From an uncultured Bacteroides sp. (GTDB lineage: Bacteria > Bacteroidota > Bacteroidia > Bacteroidales > Bacteroidaceae): 64,000 bases of DNA. The stretch spans positions 744,001-808,000 of the forward strand of contig NZ_OY787468.1 of the NCBI RefSeq assembly GCF_963678845.1, given 5' to 3'. Of the stretch, positions 7,790 through 14,681 are shown in pieces (position 1 is the stretch's first letter; each line of letters opens with the position of its first letter). The notes under the pieces are model-generated. The model saw only the letters and a list, made by a program, of their open reading frames with translations, was not told the origin of the DNA and made no database searches. Made by a program: the position numbers and the translations under genes.

Positions 7790-8446
7790 TTAGAACCAGG
7801 AATCTCCTGAGGCAGGTTCTTTTTCCGGTTCTGTAGTTGTTTCGGAATTACTGTTATCTTCAACGCTTATACTATCTTCTTCAGTAACTTCTTTAGCACC
7901 ATTTCCTACTACCAGCGTAAGGGTGGCTCCGGTAGGCACTTTCTCTCCAAGCATTAACTGCCTGCCATTATATTTAATTCCGTAAACCCAGTCGAGCTGT
8001 CCTGGTATGGACTCATTTGCTGTAAGCTGAAATCCTGCGGAAATTAATTTTGCAGTAGCCTGACGAACTGAACTGTTATCAGCTACATCGGGAATGGTCT
8101 GCATTGGCATTGTTAAAGAATTAATTGTGAGGTATATGGATCTTCCTTTCTTTACATGCTGACCATCTGATGGATTTTGTTCAAGAATACAGCCGGAAGG
8201 TTTGTTTTTATCGTACCCGGAATCTACCACGATACAATTTAGACCGCGATTTTCGAGCATCACCTGTGCTTCCTCTTCATTCATCCCTTTTAGGTTGGGA
8301 ACTAACACGGATTTTCCATGTTGGGTATAGACATCGATACCTTGCAGTACAAGGAATATTAGCAGACCGGTTAAAACAATCATTGCTATCACATTCCACC
8401 ACAGGTATTTATTCTCTTTGAAGGAAAAGAATTCTTTTATAGTCAT
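7790..8446 (-). CDS. Membrane-anchored PASTA domain protein
   Basis: The 218-residue protein has one N-terminal transmembrane helix (about residues 17-36, WWNVIAMIVLTGLLIFLVL) and then PASTA repeats (SVLVPNLKGMNEEEAQVMLENRGL.. and TIPDVADNSSVRQATAKLISAGF..), ending in an acidic Ser/Glu tail. PASTA domains bind peptidoglycan or muropeptides in other proteins. No kinase or transpeptidase domain is attached. Being first in a cluster with ddl fits a cell-wall role. Orientation is probably periplasmic; the exact task is unknown. Confidence 0.85.
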   Translation of the reverse strand: MTIKEFFSFKENKYLWWNVIAMIVLTGLLIFLVLQGIDVYTQHGKSVLVPNLKGMNEEEAQVMLENRGLNCIVVDSGYDKNKPSGCILEQNPSDGQHVKKGRSIYLTINSLTMPMQTIPDVADNSSVRQATAKLISAGFQLTANESIPGQLDWVYGIKYNGRQLMLGEKVPTGATLTLVVGNGAKEVTEEDSISVEDNSNSETTTEPEKEPASGDSWF

Positions 8447-8479
8447 AAGCTGATTAAATATTGTCTTTCAAATGCGGCT

Positions 8480-8487
8480 CAAAGATA
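8480..8487 (-). promoter_or_regulatory. Probable -7 element for the PASTA-rluD-ddl cluster
   Basis: On the minus strand the sequence reads TATCTTTG, matching the Bacteroides TAnnTTTG box, 33 bases upstream of the PASTA start codon. A -33 TTTG at the right distance was not found. Confidence 0.5.
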
Positions 8488-8498
8488 ATATAAAAAAC

Positions 8499-8540
8499 AA
8501 AAGAAGTAAAGGTTCTTATTGCAAAACCTTTACTTCTTTT
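8499..8540. terminator. Terminator after rpmH
   Basis: A perfect 16-bp stem (8499-8514 with 8525-8540; AGAAGTAAAGGTT / complement) with a 10-base loop lies just past the rpmH stop. The A-run and T-run flanking the stem let it work in either direction. Confidence 0.85.
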
Positions 8541-8564
8541 ATAATCTCGTATTTAAAACCGATA

Positions 8565-8720
8565 TTATCTTCCGTTGTATTCGTCAGAAACGGTTAATTT
8601 CTTTCTTCCTTTAGCACGACGAGCAGCTAACGTTCTACGACCATTAGCAGAAGCCATTCTTTCACGGAAGCCATGTTTGTTTTTTCTCTTTCTGTTAGAG
8701 GGTTGGAATGTTCTTTTCAT
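8565..8720 (-). CDS. rpmH: 50S ribosomal protein L34
   Basis: This 51-residue gene was read directly from the minus strand: it begins [20 protein letters not shown] and ends SDEYNGR. It is the very basic, highly conserved L34 of the large subunit; Bacteroidetes versions carry a short C-terminal tail such as the one here. It is transcribed alone, from a promoter at 8766-8796 to the terminator at 8499-8540. In many bacteria rpmH neighbours dnaA and rnpA; that context is absent here. Confidence 0.97.
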   Translation of the reverse strand: MKRTFQPSNRKRKNKHGFRERMASANGRRTLAARRAKGRKKLTVSDEYNGR

Positions 8721-8765
8721 TACTTATATGTTTTATTGTTATTATTCAGAATCGGAATCGGGATG

Positions 8766-8796
8766 CAAAAATAGAGACTTTTTTTATATTAACCAA
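8766..8796 (-). promoter_or_regulatory. rpmH promoter
   Basis: On the minus strand TATTTTTG (8773-8766) matches TAnnTTTG, and TTG (8796-8794) lies 20 bp further upstream, as in Bacteroides sigma-ABfr promoters. It is about 45 bp before the rpmH start. Confidence 0.75.
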
Positions 8797-8823
8797 GAGA
8801 TAAACCTTTTTTAGTCAAAACAT

Positions 8824-8855
8824 TTTGTGTTTTTTATCTATTTAGATTACTTTTG
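8824..8855 (+). promoter_or_regulatory. efp promoter
   Basis: TTTG (8824-8827), 20-bp gap, TACTTTTG (8848-8855). Both boxes fit the Bacteroides consensus. The start codon at 8916 leaves a leader of about 50 bases. Confidence 0.8.
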
Positions 8856-8915
8856 CACCCGAAACGTATAAAACAAGTAAAATAATAGATATATAAATAG
8901 TTAAAGAAAAAAAGT

Positions 8916-9482
8916 ATGATCAATTCACAAGACATCAAAAACGGAACTTGTATCCGTATGGACGGAAAGCTCTATTTCTGCATTGAATTTCTACATGTAA
9001 AACCAGGGAAAGGTAATACTATCATGCGTACAAAGTTGAAAGACGTTGTATCTGGTCGTGTTATTGACCGTACATTTCAGGTTGGTTTCAAATTGGAAGA
9101 TGTACGTGTTGAGCGTCGTCCTTTTCAATTCCTATATAAAGAAGGAGAAGATTATATTTTCATGAATCAGGAATCATATGATCAGGCTCCTATTGCTAAG
9201 AACTTGATTACAGGCGTTGATTTTCTGAAAGAAGGTAATGTGGTGGAAGTTGTTTCTGATGCTTCAACTGAAACAGTTCTTTTTGCAGAACTTCCTGTAA
9301 AGGTGGTTTTGGCAGTAACTTACACCGAACCAGGATTGAAAGGCGATACAGCTACAAACGCTACTAAACCAGCTACACTTGAAACTGGCGCTACTGTACG
9401 TGTTCCTTTGTTTGTTAATGAAGGCGAACTTATTGAAGTAGATACTCGCGATGGTTCTTACCAAGGTCGTGTGAAAGCTTAA
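8916..9482 (+). CDS. efp: Translation elongation factor P
   Basis: The 188-residue protein relieves ribosome stalling at proline runs. The KOW-like N-terminal domain contains the tip loop [17 protein letters not shown], where EF-P carries its key basic residue; OB domains II and III follow ([42 protein letters not shown]), including the conserved C-terminal [10 protein letters not shown]. Length is normal. The gene appears monocistronic, from its own promoter to a terminator at 9512. The presence or kind of modification of the loop lysine cannot be told. Confidence 0.96.
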   Translation: MINSQDIKNGTCIRMDGKLYFCIEFLHVKPGKGNTIMRTKLKDVVSGRVIDRTFQVGFKLEDVRVERRPFQFLYKEGEDYIFMNQESYDQAPIAKNLITGVDFLKEGNVVEVVSDASTETVLFAELPVKVVLAVTYTEPGLKGDTATNATKPATLETGATVRVPLFVNEGELIEVDTRDGSYQGRVKA

Positions 9483-9511
9483 TCTCTCTGATAGATTATA
9501 AAATATTTAGT

Positions 9512-9534
9512 CCCCTCTTCTTGAGGGGATTTTG
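9512..9534 (+). terminator. Terminator after efp
   Basis: CCCCTC / GAGGGG stem (9512-9517 with 9523-9528), 5-base loop, then ATTTTG. It lies 30 bases after the efp stop. Confidence 0.75.
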
Positions 9535-9552
9535 CTATATACCAATCTGACT

Positions 9553-10542
9553 ATGTTCTACTCCGTTATTATTCCTGTATATAATCGTCCGGATGAAGTG
9601 AATGAACTTCTTTTGAGTCTTACAAAACAGCGTTTTAAGGATTTTGAAGTGCTGGTTATAGAAGATGGATCTGTCATTCCTTGTGAGGAGGTGGTGAAAA
9701 TGTATAGCGAGGCTTTGGATGTGAAATATTTCTTCAAGCCCAATTCCGGTCCGGGTCAGACTCGTAATTTTGGGGCTGAACGTAGCAAAGGGGATTACCT
9801 TATCATCCTGGATTCGGATTGTATTATTCCTGAAGGATATTTCGATGCAGTTGAGGCCGGACTGAAAAGGGAGCCGGCGGATGCCTTTGGTGGCCCCGAC
9901 CGTGCGGATAATTCTTTTTCGGATATGCAAAAGGCAATAAACTATGCAATGACTTCCTTCTTTACTACAGGAGGTATTCGTGGTGGAAAGAAGAAACTGG
10001 ATAAGTTCTATCCTCGTAGCTTTAACATGGGAGTAAAACGCGATGTCTATATGAAGCTGGAGGGCTTCTCTAAAATGCGTTTTGGTGAAGATATTGATTT
10101 TAGCATCCGTATTTTTAAAAGCAATTACATTTGCCGGTTGTTTCCTGATGCCTGGGTTTATCACAAACGCCGTACGGATTTGAGGAAATTCTTTAAACAG
10201 GTTCATAACTCAGGTATTGCCCGTATTAATCTATTTAAAAAATACCCTGAATCTTTAAAACTGGTTCATCTCTTACCAGCTGTTTTCACAGCAGGACTTT
10301 TGTTCCTTTTAATTGTTTCGTGCCTTACTCTTTTGGGGATAATTCCTATTCTATTTTATGCTCTGATTATTCTTATTGATGCCTCTTTGCAGACCCGGAA
10401 GTTTAAGATTGGGCTGATTTCTGTCGTTGCCTCTTTTATTCAGCTAACAGGTTATGGCTCCGGATTTATTCTGGCTTGGTGGAAAAGAGTTGTGTTGAAG
10501 AAAGATGAATTCTCAGCGTTTGAGAAGAACTTTTATAAATAA
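9553..10542 (+). CDS. Family 2 glycosyltransferase with C-terminal membrane segments
   Basis: The 329-residue protein begins with a GT-A fold (SVIIPVYNRPDEVNELLLSL, then VLVIEDGS) and a DxD-like metal site in LIILDSDCIIP. A FGEDIDFSIRIF block (ED acid) is typical of the GT2 acceptor end. Two hydrophobic segments follow near residues 235-285, so it is probably held at the inner membrane. It likely transfers a sugar to a lipid- or surface-glycan; donor and acceptor are unknown. I chose the ATG at 9553 because the longer frame starts with TTG inside the efp terminator. Confidence 0.85.
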   Translation: MFYSVIIPVYNRPDEVNELLLSLTKQRFKDFEVLVIEDGSVIPCEEVVKMYSEALDVKYFFKPNSGPGQTRNFGAERSKGDYLIILDSDCIIPEGYFDAVEAGLKREPADAFGGPDRADNSFSDMQKAINYAMTSFFTTGGIRGGKKKLDKFYPRSFNMGVKRDVYMKLEGFSKMRFGEDIDFSIRIFKSNYICRLFPDAWVYHKRRTDLRKFFKQVHNSGIARINLFKKYPESLKLVHLLPAVFTAGLLFLLIVSCLTLLGIIPILFYALIILIDASLQTRKFKIGLISVVASFIQLTGYGSGFILAWWKRVVLKKDEFSAFEKNFYK

Positions 10543-10568
10543 TAGATATATAACCTTATAATAAAAGC

Positions 10569-10615
10569 ACGAATTCTGTTAGTGTGAGTTCACCTACGGA
10601 ATTCGTATTTTTTGT
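10569..10615 (+). terminator. Terminator after the glycosyltransferase gene
   Basis: ACGAATTC (10569-10576) pairs with GAATTCGT (10599-10606); the loop contains a small GTGA/TCAC stem; the right arm is followed by ATTTTTTTG. Confidence 0.7.
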
Positions 10616-10629
10616 TTTTATGAAGTACT

Positions 10630-11319
10630 ATGAAAGAAAAACTGACTATTAATCAGTGGGCGGAAGAAGATCGGCCCAGAGAAAAGATGTTGGAAAAAGG
10701 AATCGGTGCCTTAACGGACGCTGAATTGCTGGCTATCCTTATTGGCTCCGGCAATACCGAGGAAACTGCGGTGGAACTAATGCGCAGGGTACTGGCCTCG
10801 TGCAATCACAATCTGAATGAGCTTGGAAAACTTTCCGTAGATGAATTGTGTGCTTTTAAAGGCATCGGCCCGGCAAAGGCAATATCTCTGGTAGCCGCTT
10901 CTGAGTTGGGAAAGCGAAGAAAACTCGCTGAACTGACGGAACGCAATCAGATAACCTGTTCAACTGATGTTTATAACCTGATGCATCCCTTGATGTGCGA
11001 TTTGCCTACGGAAGAGTGCTGGGTTTTACTTCTGAATCAGTCGAACAAGGTGATTGATAAGATAAAGATTAGTTCCGGTGGCATTAGCGAAACATCTGTG
11101 GATGTGAGGTGTGTTTTGAGAGAAGCATTGATGAAGCGTGCTGTTTCTATGATTCTGTGTCACAACCATCCATCGGGGAATGTGCGTTCCAGTGTGGAAG
11201 ATGACAAGCTGACCACCAGGATTCGGGAAGCGGGTAACTTCATGAACATAAACCTGGCCGATCATGTTATTGTTTGCGATGGCCGATACTACAGCTATGT
11301 GGACGAAGGTCGTATTTAA
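10630..11319 (+). CDS. radC: RadC family protein (JAB/MPN domain)
   Basis: The 229-residue protein has an N-terminal helix-hairpin-helix region (ELCAFKGIGPAKAISLVAASEL) and a C-terminal JAMM-type domain with the metal motif HNHPSGN plus the downstream Asp (SSVEDDKLT). The name comes from an old DNA-repair link that has been questioned; the true role of RadC is unsettled. Full length, no damage visible. It is followed at once by the promoter of the DUF59 gene. Confidence 0.92.
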   Translation: MKEKLTINQWAEEDRPREKMLEKGIGALTDAELLAILIGSGNTEETAVELMRRVLASCNHNLNELGKLSVDELCAFKGIGPAKAISLVAASELGKRRKLAELTERNQITCSTDVYNLMHPLMCDLPTEECWVLLLNQSNKVIDKIKISSGGISETSVDVRCVLREALMKRAVSMILCHNHPSGNVRSSVEDDKLTTRIREAGNFMNINLADHVIVCDGRYYSYVDEGRI

Positions 11320-11350
11320 TTTGGAGATTAATTCATAATATATATCTTTG
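11320..11350 (+). promoter_or_regulatory. Promoter of the DUF59 gene
   Basis: TTTG (11320-11323), 19-bp gap, TATCTTTG (11343-11350), an excellent fit to the Bacteroides consensus. The start codon is at 11370, so the leader is very short. Confidence 0.82.
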
Positions 11351-11369
11351 CAGAAATAAATTAACTGAT

Positions 11370-11681
11370 ATGACTAAGTTTGAAATTGAAGAAAAAATAG
11401 TTGAGATGATAAAAACGGTATATGATCCCGAAATTCCGGTCAATATCTATGATCTCGGATTGATTTATAAAATAGATGTTGCAGAGAGTGGAGATACAGT
11501 TATCGATATGACACTGACTGCTCCTAATTGTCCTGCTGTAGATTTTATTGTGGAAGATGTTCGTCAAAAAGTGGAGTCTGTGGAGGGGGTAACTTCTGCA
11601 ACCATTAATATTGTCTTTGAGCCTGAATGGGATAAAGAGATGATGAGTGACGAAGCTAAGCTGGAACTAGGGTTCTTATAA
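11370..11681 (+). CDS. MIP18/DUF59 family iron-sulfur assembly protein
   Basis: The 103-residue protein covers one DUF59 domain (KTVYDPEIPVNIYDLGLIYKI; LTAPNCPAVDFIVEDV). Relatives (SufT, PaaD-like, the N-terminal part of ApbC) act in maturation of iron-sulfur proteins. The single Cys in TAPNCPA is at the conserved site. I chose the ATG at 11370, directly after its promoter; the longer frame begins inside radC. It is 10 bases from the lpxH-like gene, so they may share a transcript. Confidence 0.85.
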   Translation: MTKFEIEEKIVEMIKTVYDPEIPVNIYDLGLIYKIDVAESGDTVIDMTLTAPNCPAVDFIVEDVRQKVESVEGVTSATINIVFEPEWDKEMMSDEAKLELGFL

Positions 11682-11691
11682 ACGAAGACTG

Positions 11692-12453
11692 ATGACGAAA
11701 AAGGTTTATTTCCTGTCGGATGCTCATCTTGGGTCGCGCGCTATAGAACATGGCCGTACGCAAGAACGCCGTTTGGTGAACTTTTTGGAAAGTATTCGCC
11801 ACGATGCTGCCGCAATTTATCTGATAGGAGATATGTTCGACTTCTGGTACGAATTTAAGTTGGTTGTGCCCAAAGGTTATACTCGCTTTCTAGGAAAGCT
11901 TTCTGAATTAACTGATTCCGGAATTGAGATTCACTATTTTATAGGTAATCATGATATATGGTGTGGTGATTATCTGGAAAAAGAATGCGGACTGATTCTT
12001 CACCGTGAACCATTAACCACGGAGATTATGGGGAAAGAGTTTTATCTGGCTCATGGTGATGGACTTGGTGATCCTGATAAATCATTTAAGCTGCTTCGGA
12101 GTCTGTTCCATAGCCATACGCTTCAGGTTTTGTTTTCGGCTTTGCATCCTCGCTGGAGTGTGGAGCTGGGACTTAGCTGGGCTAAGAAAAGCCGGATGAA
12201 AAGAGTGGATGGCAAGGAGCCTGACTATATGGGTGAAGATAAAGAGTTTCTTGTTCTTTATACGAAAGAGTATCTGAAAATGCACCCAACGATAAATTAC
12301 TTTATATATGGGCATCGGCATATTATGCTCGATCTGATGCTTTCTTCCACTTCACGGGTTACCATTCTTGGTGATTGGATAAACTTCTTCTCGTATGCTG
12401 TGTTCGACGGACAGAATCTTTTTCTGGATGAGTACATTGAAGGAGAGAAATAA
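11692..12453 (+). CDS. lpxH: UDP-2,3-diacylglucosamine diphosphatase-type phosphoesterase
   Basis: This 253-residue calcineurin-like phosphoesterase probably splits UDP-2,3-diacylglucosamine into lipid X and UMP in lipid A synthesis at the inner membrane. The metal motifs are all present: FLSDAHLGS, IGDMFDFWYEF, IGNHDIWCGDY, LAHGDGLGDPD and YGHRH. Length and motif spacing fit the LpxH group seen in Bacteroidetes; since LpxH, LpxH2 and LpxI replace one another among bacteria, the substrate is inferred. Confidence 0.85.
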   Translation: MTKKVYFLSDAHLGSRAIEHGRTQERRLVNFLESIRHDAAAIYLIGDMFDFWYEFKLVVPKGYTRFLGKLSELTDSGIEIHYFIGNHDIWCGDYLEKECGLILHREPLTTEIMGKEFYLAHGDGLGDPDKSFKLLRSLFHSHTLQVLFSALHPRWSVELGLSWAKKSRMKRVDGKEPDYMGEDKEFLVLYTKEYLKMHPTINYFIYGHRHIMLDLMLSSTSRVTILGDWINFFSYAVFDGQNLFLDEYIEGEK

Positions 12454-12491
12454 AAAAGAGGAATCGCTATTAGCAGATTCCTCTTTTTTTT
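12452..12491. terminator. Two-way terminator between lpxH and rplS
   Basis: AAAAAAGAGGAATC and GATTCCTCTTTTTT form a 14-bp stem with a 10-base loop (GCTATTAGCA). It serves the plus-strand lpxH gene and the minus-strand rplS gene, which converge here. Confidence 0.88.
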
Positions 12492-12507
12492 ATCTCGAAA
12501 CAGAGAA

Positions 12508-12870
12508 TTAAGCGTTTGTAGTAATAACTCTTTTTTCTTTGATTCTTGCTTTTTTACCGGTAAGAGCGCGAAGGTAATATAATTTAGCTCTGCGAACTTT
12601 ACCAATTTTATTCACTTCGATACTATCGATGAACGGAGATTCTAGTGGGAAAATTCTTTCTACACCAATAGTTCCGGACATTTTACGAACAGTGAAACGT
12701 TTTTTGTCTCCATGACCTGAAATTTTGATAACAACACCACGGTACTGCTGTACACGTTCTTTGTTACCTTCAGTAATACGATAAGCTACTGTGATAGTGT
12801 CTCCAGCTTTGAAGCTTGGGTGCTGTTTCCCGGTAGCAAATGCTTCTTCTGCAATTTTAATAAAATCCAT
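12508..12870 (-). CDS. rplS: 50S ribosomal protein L19
   Basis: The 120-residue protein sits at the 30S-50S interface. The conserved blocks are [54 protein letters not shown] and [25 protein letters not shown] chose the ATG at 12870 ([11 protein letters not shown]), which gives the normal L19 length; the frame stays open for 29 more codons upstream, but that part does not resemble L19. It is transcribed alone. Confidence 0.96.
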   Translation of the reverse strand: MDFIKIAEEAFATGKQHPSFKAGDTITVAYRITEGNKERVQQYRGVVIKISGHGDKKRFTVRKMSGTIGVERIFPLESPFIDSIEVNKIGKVRRAKLYYLRALTGKKARIKEKRVITTNA

Positions 12871-12954
12871 TGCTTTGTTTTTTATAAATGTTTTATCGTT
12901 ACAACGCAACATATCAAGTAACTCTTCTTTGACAGCGATTGCGCGAAAGCGATG

Positions 12955-12986
12955 CAAAGGTGCGAATTATTTGTCAGATAGCCAAA
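12955..12986 (-). promoter_or_regulatory. Probable rplS promoter
   Basis: On the minus strand CACCTTTG (12962-12955) stands at the -7 place and TTTG (12986-12983) lies 20 bp upstream. The -7 box lacks the TA, so this is a fair but imperfect match. Confidence 0.5.
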
Positions 12987-13004
12987 TATCTAAGATTTTT
13001 TTTA

Positions 13005-13012
13005 TATATTTG
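13005..13012 (+). promoter_or_regulatory. Probable -7 element of the 5'-nucleotidase cluster
   Basis: TATATTTG fits TAnnTTTG, 20 bases before the start codon at 13033. No -33 TTTG at the right distance was found; this region would overlap the divergent rplS promoter. Confidence 0.5.
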
Positions 13013-13032
13013 GCAGTATAAACGAAGTATAT

Positions 13033-13812
13033 ATGCGTACATTTGAATTAAATAAAACTTTTGGAATTCTCTGTTTAACAGGGATGTTTTTTTTCTCCGC
13101 TTGTCAGTCTACTTACAGGTTGGCCAATGTGCAGGGAAGTAAGGTGGTAATAACAGATGCTTATGATAAAGCACCCGATAGTAATGCTGTTGCCGTGTTG
13201 GCTCCTTACAAGTTGAAAGTAGATAGTATAATGTCACCAGTGATAGGTACTTGTGAAATAGATATGACATCGGGACATCCGGAAAGTCTTCTGTCTAACC
13301 TTGTGGCAGATGTTCTATGGACTTACTCAAACTCTATTCCGGGGCAAACAGTTGATGCTGCCGTTATTAATCTGGGAGGGTTGAGGAGCAATCTTCCCAA
13401 AGGGGAGATCACATTTGGCACTGTTTATGAAATACTACCTTTTGAAAACACTCTCTGTATCCTTAGCCTGAAAGGAAAGTATTTGAAATCTTTGTTCAAT
13501 GATATTGCGAAAGTGGGTGGTCAAGGTGTTAGCCATGTGAAACTGTTGATTTCAAAATCGTATAATGCAGAACTACTTGGTGCTTCTGTTGGAGGAAAAG
13601 AGATAGATGATGAGAAGGTCTATACGGTGGCAACAATTGATTATCTGGCAGAAGGGAATGATGGCTTGGTTTCTTTTCTAAGAGCAGAAAAGCGTGTTTG
13701 CCCGGAAGGTGCTACCATAAGAAAAATATTTCTTGATTATGTGAAAGGAAAAACAGCTAAAGGTGAAACAATTACTTCTGAATTAGACGGCAGAATTCAG
13801 GTGAAAAAATAA
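13033..13812 (+). CDS. Lipoprotein with 5'-nucleotidase C-terminal domain
   Basis: The 259-residue protein has a lipoprotein signal (LTGMFFFSAC, Cys near residue 24), then the substrate-binding domain usually found at the C-terminus of UshA-type 5'-nucleotidases: INLGGLRSNLPKGEITFGTVYEILPFENTL and YTVATIDYLAEGNDGLVSF. No metal-binding phosphoesterase domain is present; that is encoded by the next gene. Together they probably remove phosphate from nucleotides or a similar substrate in the periplasm. The split with reversed order is noteworthy but similar pairs occur in Bacteroidetes. Confidence 0.85.
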   Translation: MRTFELNKTFGILCLTGMFFFSACQSTYRLANVQGSKVVITDAYDKAPDSNAVAVLAPYKLKVDSIMSPVIGTCEIDMTSGHPESLLSNLVADVLWTYSNSIPGQTVDAAVINLGGLRSNLPKGEITFGTVYEILPFENTLCILSLKGKYLKSLFNDIAKVGGQGVSHVKLLISKSYNAELLGASVGGKEIDDEKVYTVATIDYLAEGNDGLVSFLRAEKRVCPEGATIRKIFLDYVKGKTAKGETITSELDGRIQVKK

Positions 13813-13824
13813 AAAGTGAATATT

Positions 13825-14676
13825 ATGAAACAACTATTATTGTTAATAACATCGATAATTATATGCTTTGATCTTTCTGCTCAGCAGGTAAAAGAGTTGA
13901 CTATTCTTCATACAAATGATACTCACAGCCATGTTGAACCCATTAACAAGAATGATGCCAACAAGGATCAGGCTGATAAAGGAGGATATGTGAGAAGGGC
14001 TTCCTTTATTAAACAAATGAGGGCTGAGGATAAAGATTTACTATTGTTTGATTGCGGTGATTTCTCACAGGGAACTCCTTACTACAATATGTTTAAAGGT
14101 GAGGTGGAGATTAAGCTGATGAATGAAATGGAATATGATGCCGCTACAATAGGAAATCATGAGTTTGACTTTGGGCTTGATAATATGGCTCGTCTTTTTA
14201 AAATGGCAAAATTCCCGTTTGTATGTGCGAATTATGAGGTGAAAGGTACAGTTCTGGAAAACCTTGTAAAACCTTATGTTGTTATTGAACGTAAAGGAAT
14301 GAAAATAGGGATATTTGGATTAAGCCCTAAAATGGAGGGACTTGTACAGGCAGAGAAGTGTGAAGGCATTATTTATGAAGATCCCTATGCTGTGGCCAAT
14401 AAGGTAGCAGCGTATTTGAAAGGTCATGAACACTGCTGTGCTGTGATTTGTCTTTCACATTTAGGTTGGAAAGCGTCGGCTAATAATCCGGAATGTGATG
14501 AAGAACTGGCTGCTAAAACACGGAATATAGATTTGATTCTTGGTGGACATTCACATTCGTTGATTGACCCCGCTGTATATTACAAGAACCTGGATGGCAA
14601 AGAAATTCCTGTAACTCAGGCTGGGAAGAATGGCATTTACGTAGGAAAGCTAAACCTGAATTTTGAAAGAAAATAA
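13825..14676 (+). CDS. Periplasmic metallophosphoesterase (5'-nucleotidase N-terminal domain)
   Basis: The protein has a signal peptide (LLLLITSIIICFDLSAQ) and the calcineurin-like domain of 5'-nucleotidases with every metal motif: HTNDTHSH, DCGDFSQG, IGNHEFDFG, CLSHLGW and LGGHSHS. It stops where the C-terminal binding domain would start; that domain is the preceding gene. I chose the ATG at 13825 over a GTG three codons earlier. Gaps of 12 bases upstream and 5 downstream point to one operon with the binding-domain gene and the GH3 fusion. Confidence 0.88.
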   Translation: MKQLLLLITSIIICFDLSAQQVKELTILHTNDTHSHVEPINKNDANKDQADKGGYVRRASFIKQMRAEDKDLLLFDCGDFSQGTPYYNMFKGEVEIKLMNEMEYDAATIGNHEFDFGLDNMARLFKMAKFPFVCANYEVKGTVLENLVKPYVVIERKGMKIGIFGLSPKMEGLVQAEKCEGIIYEDPYAVANKVAAYLKGHEHCCAVICLSHLGWKASANNPECDEELAAKTRNIDLILGGHSHSLIDPAVYYKNLDGKEIPVTQAGKNGIYVGKLNLNFERK

Positions 14677-14681
14677 CAAAA

